Assembly (NCBI GenBank): GCA_001515955.1
Contig: LOES01000007.1
Span: 1-7,894 of the forward strand
Reading direction: 5' to 3'
Source: Clostridia bacterium BRH_c25
Lineage (GTDB): Bacteria > Bacillota_A > Clostridia > Lutisporales > Lutisporaceae
DNA: 7,894 nucleotides
Shown here: positions 6,543 to 7,894 of the stretch, piece after piece
Layout of the letters: every line of letters begins with the position of its first letter
Numbering within the stretch: position 1 is the first letter of the stretch
Position numbers and translations under genes: made by a program
Notes under the pieces: generated by a model
The model's database searches: none
What the model saw: the letters and a program-made list of their open reading frames with translations, nothing else
What the model was told of the DNA's origin: nothing

Positions 6543-6875
6543 TTATTTCGTTTTATATCTGCTGCTCTCATTAAAAAATGTAATGTCCGCATATCCGGCA
6601 TAAATTTTGCCCGAATGCTTCACCCCAGCAGGAATATAGTACCTGTCACCTTTTGTGTAAGCTTTTTTCACACCACCGATCACCAACTCAATCTTGCCTT
6701 CCAAAACAACTGCCCACTGATCTTCATGGGAATGCTCGGGTAAATCGATATCCCTGTCAAATTCCATAAAAAGAATCTGATGGTCATCACTTTGGGATAA
6801 ATATGCCGTTGCACCTTCAAAGGGAAGATCCGCCTTCCCCAGATCAAGTATCGGTCCTGTAAAAATACTGCTCAT
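6543..6875 (-). CDS. Small single-domain cupin
   Basis: This 110-residue beta-barrel protein has both cupin motifs. Motif 1 is PEHSHEDQWAVVLEG (46-60), with metal-type ligands H48 and H50 and Gln at 53 where a Glu is commonly found. Motif 2 is GDRYYIPAGVKH (76-87), with H87. The ending YAGYADITFFNESSRYK resembles other small stand-alone cupins from Clostridia. The start is set at the ATG at 6875, six to seven nt after GGGGAGGAAAT. A longer frame from 6941 would begin inside the terminator stem and carries an unrelated N-terminus. Cupins of this type are small-molecule binding proteins, isomerases or dioxygenases; no reaction can be assigned. The gene lies just after a terminator and 26 nt before the oxidoreductase, so the two probably work on the same compound. 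Confidence 0.85.
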   Translation of the reverse strand: MSSIFTGPILDLGKADLPFEGATAYLSQSDDHQILFMEFDRDIDLPEHSHEDQWAVVLEGKIELVIGGVKKAYTKGDRYYIPAGVKHSGKIYAGYADITFFNESSRYKTK

Positions 6876-6904
6876 AATATTTCCTCCCCATATAAATACT
6901 CTGC

Positions 6905-6922
6905 CATACACCAGCTTGTATG
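6905..6922. promoter_or_regulatory. Short inverted repeat upstream of the small cupin gene
   Basis: CATACACCAGCTTGTATG has 6-nt arms (CATACA and TGTATG) around a 6-nt spacer. It lies between the terminator and the ribosome binding site of the cupin gene, a position suited to an operator. I see no good -35/-10 pair beside it, and a 6-nt arm can arise by chance. Confidence 0.2.
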
Positions 6923-6947
6923 AAAAAAGGCTAATATGCAATTAGCC
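6923..6947 (-). terminator. Intrinsic terminator after the isochorismatase-family gene
   Basis: Read on the minus strand, GGCTAAT, a 5-nt loop and ATTAGCC form a perfect 7-bp stem followed directly by six thymines. It begins 10 nt after the hydrolase stop codon. This is a standard rho-independent terminator. It separates the hydrolase from the cupin/oxidoreductase genes, or allows partial read-through to them. Confidence 0.85.
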
Positions 6948-6957
6948 CTCTAGACAT

Positions 6958-7509
6958 TTAGCCGAGCAAGCTTTTTACCCATTCTTCCGTCGTCATCACC
7001 TTTGAGAACCTCATCGCCTGAGTGACCAGTATTGCCCTGTGGAGCTCTTCTGCTTCTACTGTTCCTGCATAATTGGAAATCTGCAGTGTGCCTGTTGCAT
7101 CGGACAGGAATTCAACAGAAAAGCCAAGATGCACGGCTTGACGGGCTGTGGTGTCACAGCACATTTGGGTCATATAACCTGTAATAACTAATGTATCAAT
7201 ATCCCGTTCCCTTAACCATGCTTCCAAATCGGTTCCGGTAAAACTGCCGGGCAGATTTTTTTCTATCAGATAATCATAACCCGCTTCCTCTATTTTCGAA
7301 TGAAGCTCCCATTCCTCCGTTCCTTTTCTGAAGGTTTTCGCATCCTCCTGTGGGGCTGAGTGCTGAATTGCTATAACCGGTATATTGTTTGTATGTGCAG
7401 CTTTAATTGCCCTGATAATATTGTCCAGACTGCCAAGGGGACAGGTAACCGGCAATTGGCCTGTAAAATATTCATTTTGCACGTCTATTACCAATAAAGC
7501 TCGCTTCAA
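6958..7509 (-). CDS. Isochorismatase-family cysteine hydrolase
   Basis: This 183-residue cytoplasmic protein has the typical length and the Asp-Lys-Cys triad of the family: D9 in [11 protein letters not shown]84 in IEKNLPGSF, and C117 in [13 protein letters not shown]. The last motif carries the Met-Thr of the usual cis-peptide turn and a second Cys (C118) after the nucleophile, where Val is commonest. GTDLEAWL (92-99) and FLSDATGT (134-141) are also family features. Members include nicotinamidases, ureidoacrylate amidases and true isochorismatases; the lack of neighbouring siderophore genes argues against the last, and an amide hydrolase is most likely. The start is TTG at 7509, seven nt after AAAGGAGGAG. 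The gene is followed closely by a terminator, so it may be expressed separately from the cupin genes, probably from the promoter at 7761-7789. Confidence 0.93.
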   Translation of the reverse strand: MKRALLVIDVQNEYFTGQLPVTCPLGSLDNIIRAIKAAHTNNIPVIAIQHSAPQEDAKTFRKGTEEWELHSKIEEAGYDYLIEKNLPGSFTGTDLEAWLRERDIDTLVITGYMTQMCCDTTARQAVHLGFSVEFLSDATGTLQISNYAGTVEAEELHRAILVTQAMRFSKVMTTEEWVKSLLG

Positions 7510-7528
7510 TTAATATCTCCTCCTTTAT

Positions 7529-7672
7529 TTAAACTATTGATACCTTAGCAACTACCACAAAACTTACTATTCCTGGGAACAAGATCCCTAAGTTGATAAC
7601 GCTAACAAACACTGACAATATAACTGTGTCTAAAATCCGAATTATACCAATTAATAAATAGAATGTTTTCAT
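7529..7672 (-). CDS. Possible 47-aa hydrophobic protein, or part of a decayed gene
   Basis: An ATG frame starting MKTFYLLIGIIRILDTVIL continues through a second hydrophobic stretch (VINLGILFPGIVSFVVVA) and ends 19 nt before the isochorismatase-family start. AAGGTAAG lies just upstream as a weak ribosome binding site. It could be a genuine small membrane protein. Equally, LLIGIIRIL resembles the segment that should follow the N-terminus encoded at 7602-7733, in which case this is the second piece of a frameshifted gene. I cannot decide between these. Confidence 0.25.
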   Translation of the reverse strand: MKTFYLLIGIIRILDTVILSVFVSVINLGILFPGIVSFVVVAKVSIV

Positions 7673-7733
7673 TTCTTACCTTGTTGAATGATTTTGTGAC
7701 AATATATCCCGCAGGAATATGTGCAATTAACAT
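7602..7733 (-). pseudogene. Remnant N-terminus of a YdjM-type metal-dependent hydrolase
   Basis: The frame begins MLIAHIPAGYIVTK, which closely resembles the N-terminus of the membrane-bound YdjM-type metal-dependent hydrolase family (PF04307), where His of the AH-P motif belongs to the metal site. A ribosome binding site (GGGAG, 7 nt before ATG) and a good promoter precede it. After about 27 residues the frame changes to unrelated sequence and stops after 43 residues. Full-length members are about 150-250 residues and continue with a hydrophobic segment and a PD-D motif. A one-base shift near 7660 would restore LFIIGII-like sequence, but no PD-D motif or further histidines follow, so most of the gene is missing. 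The family call rests on a short match from memory. Confidence 0.4.
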
Positions 7734-7752
7734 CTCTTATCTCCCTAATTTT

Positions 7753-7789
7753 ATTATACCATTATATGGATGTATACTTGATAGTCCAA
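7753..7789 (-). promoter_or_regulatory. Sigma-A type promoter upstream of the hydrolase remnant and isochorismatase-family gene
   Basis: On the minus strand a -35 element TTGGAC (7784-7789) is followed at 17 nt by a perfect TATAAT (7761-7766). A second perfect TATAAT (7753-7758) lies two bases further on, but has no -35 match at standard spacing. CCATATAATGG forms a short inverted repeat around the first -10. The -35 matches the consensus in only three bases. This is the best promoter in the window and probably drives the leader and the downstream hydrolase. Confidence 0.6.
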
Positions 7790-7796
7790 GCAAGAC

Positions 7797-7892
7797 TTAG
7801 CACAGTCTGTCTCCTAACATATCATCCATTTTAAAATCAGCCACTTTCATAAAGTACAATACAAAGGACTTGGTTACTGATAGAGGCTGAAA
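7797..7892 (-). other. Open frame entering from the window edge (possible C-terminal tail of an unrecognised gene)
   Basis: Thirty-one sense codons run from the edge to a TAA at 7797, ending VADFKMDDMLGDRLC. The composition is like a real protein, but a frame of this length occurs often by chance. A weak 5-bp inverted repeat (7793-7797 and 7804-7808) overlaps the stop. I do not recognise the product. Confidence 0.2.
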
Positions 7893-7894
7893 TA

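Noticed and set aside
6876..6941. N-terminal extension of the small cupin to 6941
   Set aside because: It would begin within the terminator stem and lacks a ribosome binding site; the ATG at 6875 has GGAGG at proper spacing and starts the conserved domain.
1..7894. CRISPR arrays, tRNA or rRNA genes, insertion sequences, riboswitches
   Set aside because: No regularly spaced repeats, tRNA-like folds, transposase genes with terminal repeats or recognisable riboswitch cores were seen on either strand.

Overview
The window looks like chromosomal DNA of a low-GC Gram-positive anaerobe, most likely a member of the Clostridia. The evidence is strong AGGAGG-type ribosome binding sites before nearly every gene, several TTG starts, AT-rich intergenic DNA, a lipoprotein with a Gram-positive style lipobox, and protein families common in Clostridia. 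Genus-level assignment is not possible from the sequence alone. Every supported gene is on the minus strand, so the window reads biologically from 7894 down to 1.

Upstream block (7894 to 4902). The edge holds a possible gene tail and a leader with a convincing sigma-A promoter (7761-7789). Next comes what looks like the broken start of a YdjM-type metal-dependent hydrolase, overlapped by a short hydrophobic frame. Then come an isochorismatase-family cysteine hydrolase (TTG start), a clean intrinsic terminator (6923-6947), a small cupin, a Gfo/Idh/MocA oxidoreductase and a Cupin_5 (DUF985) protein whose start lies 53 nt inside the oxidoreductase gene. A long imperfect hairpin (4842-4880) closes the block. 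This looks like small-molecule (sugar, cyclitol or amide) metabolism, with no substrate evident.

Downstream block (4702 to 1). An apparent operon encodes, in order: a secreted gamma-glutamyltransferase; a lipoprotein with a long Ala/Pro/Glu/Thr-rich stalk and a DUF6305-like C-terminal domain; a TRAP DctM-like 12-helix permease; a 47-residue membrane protein not listed by ordinary gene-length cut-offs; and an exported or membrane-anchored succinylglutamate desuccinylase/aspartoacylase-family metallohydrolase, cut off by the window edge. A perfect 18-bp inverted repeat lies between the lipoprotein and permease genes.

The second block is the most interesting part. It combines two predicted extracytoplasmic acyl/gamma-glutamyl hydrolases, a surface lipoprotein and a TRAP-type permease that lacks both usual partners (DctP and DctQ) in this window. 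A reasonable inference is a system that trims gamma-glutamyl or N-acyl amino acid compounds outside the membrane and moves the product with an unconventional TRAP-like transporter. The lipoprotein could take the place of the binding protein and the 47-residue protein the place of DctQ. This is a hypothesis from gene content; no substrate can be read from the sequence.
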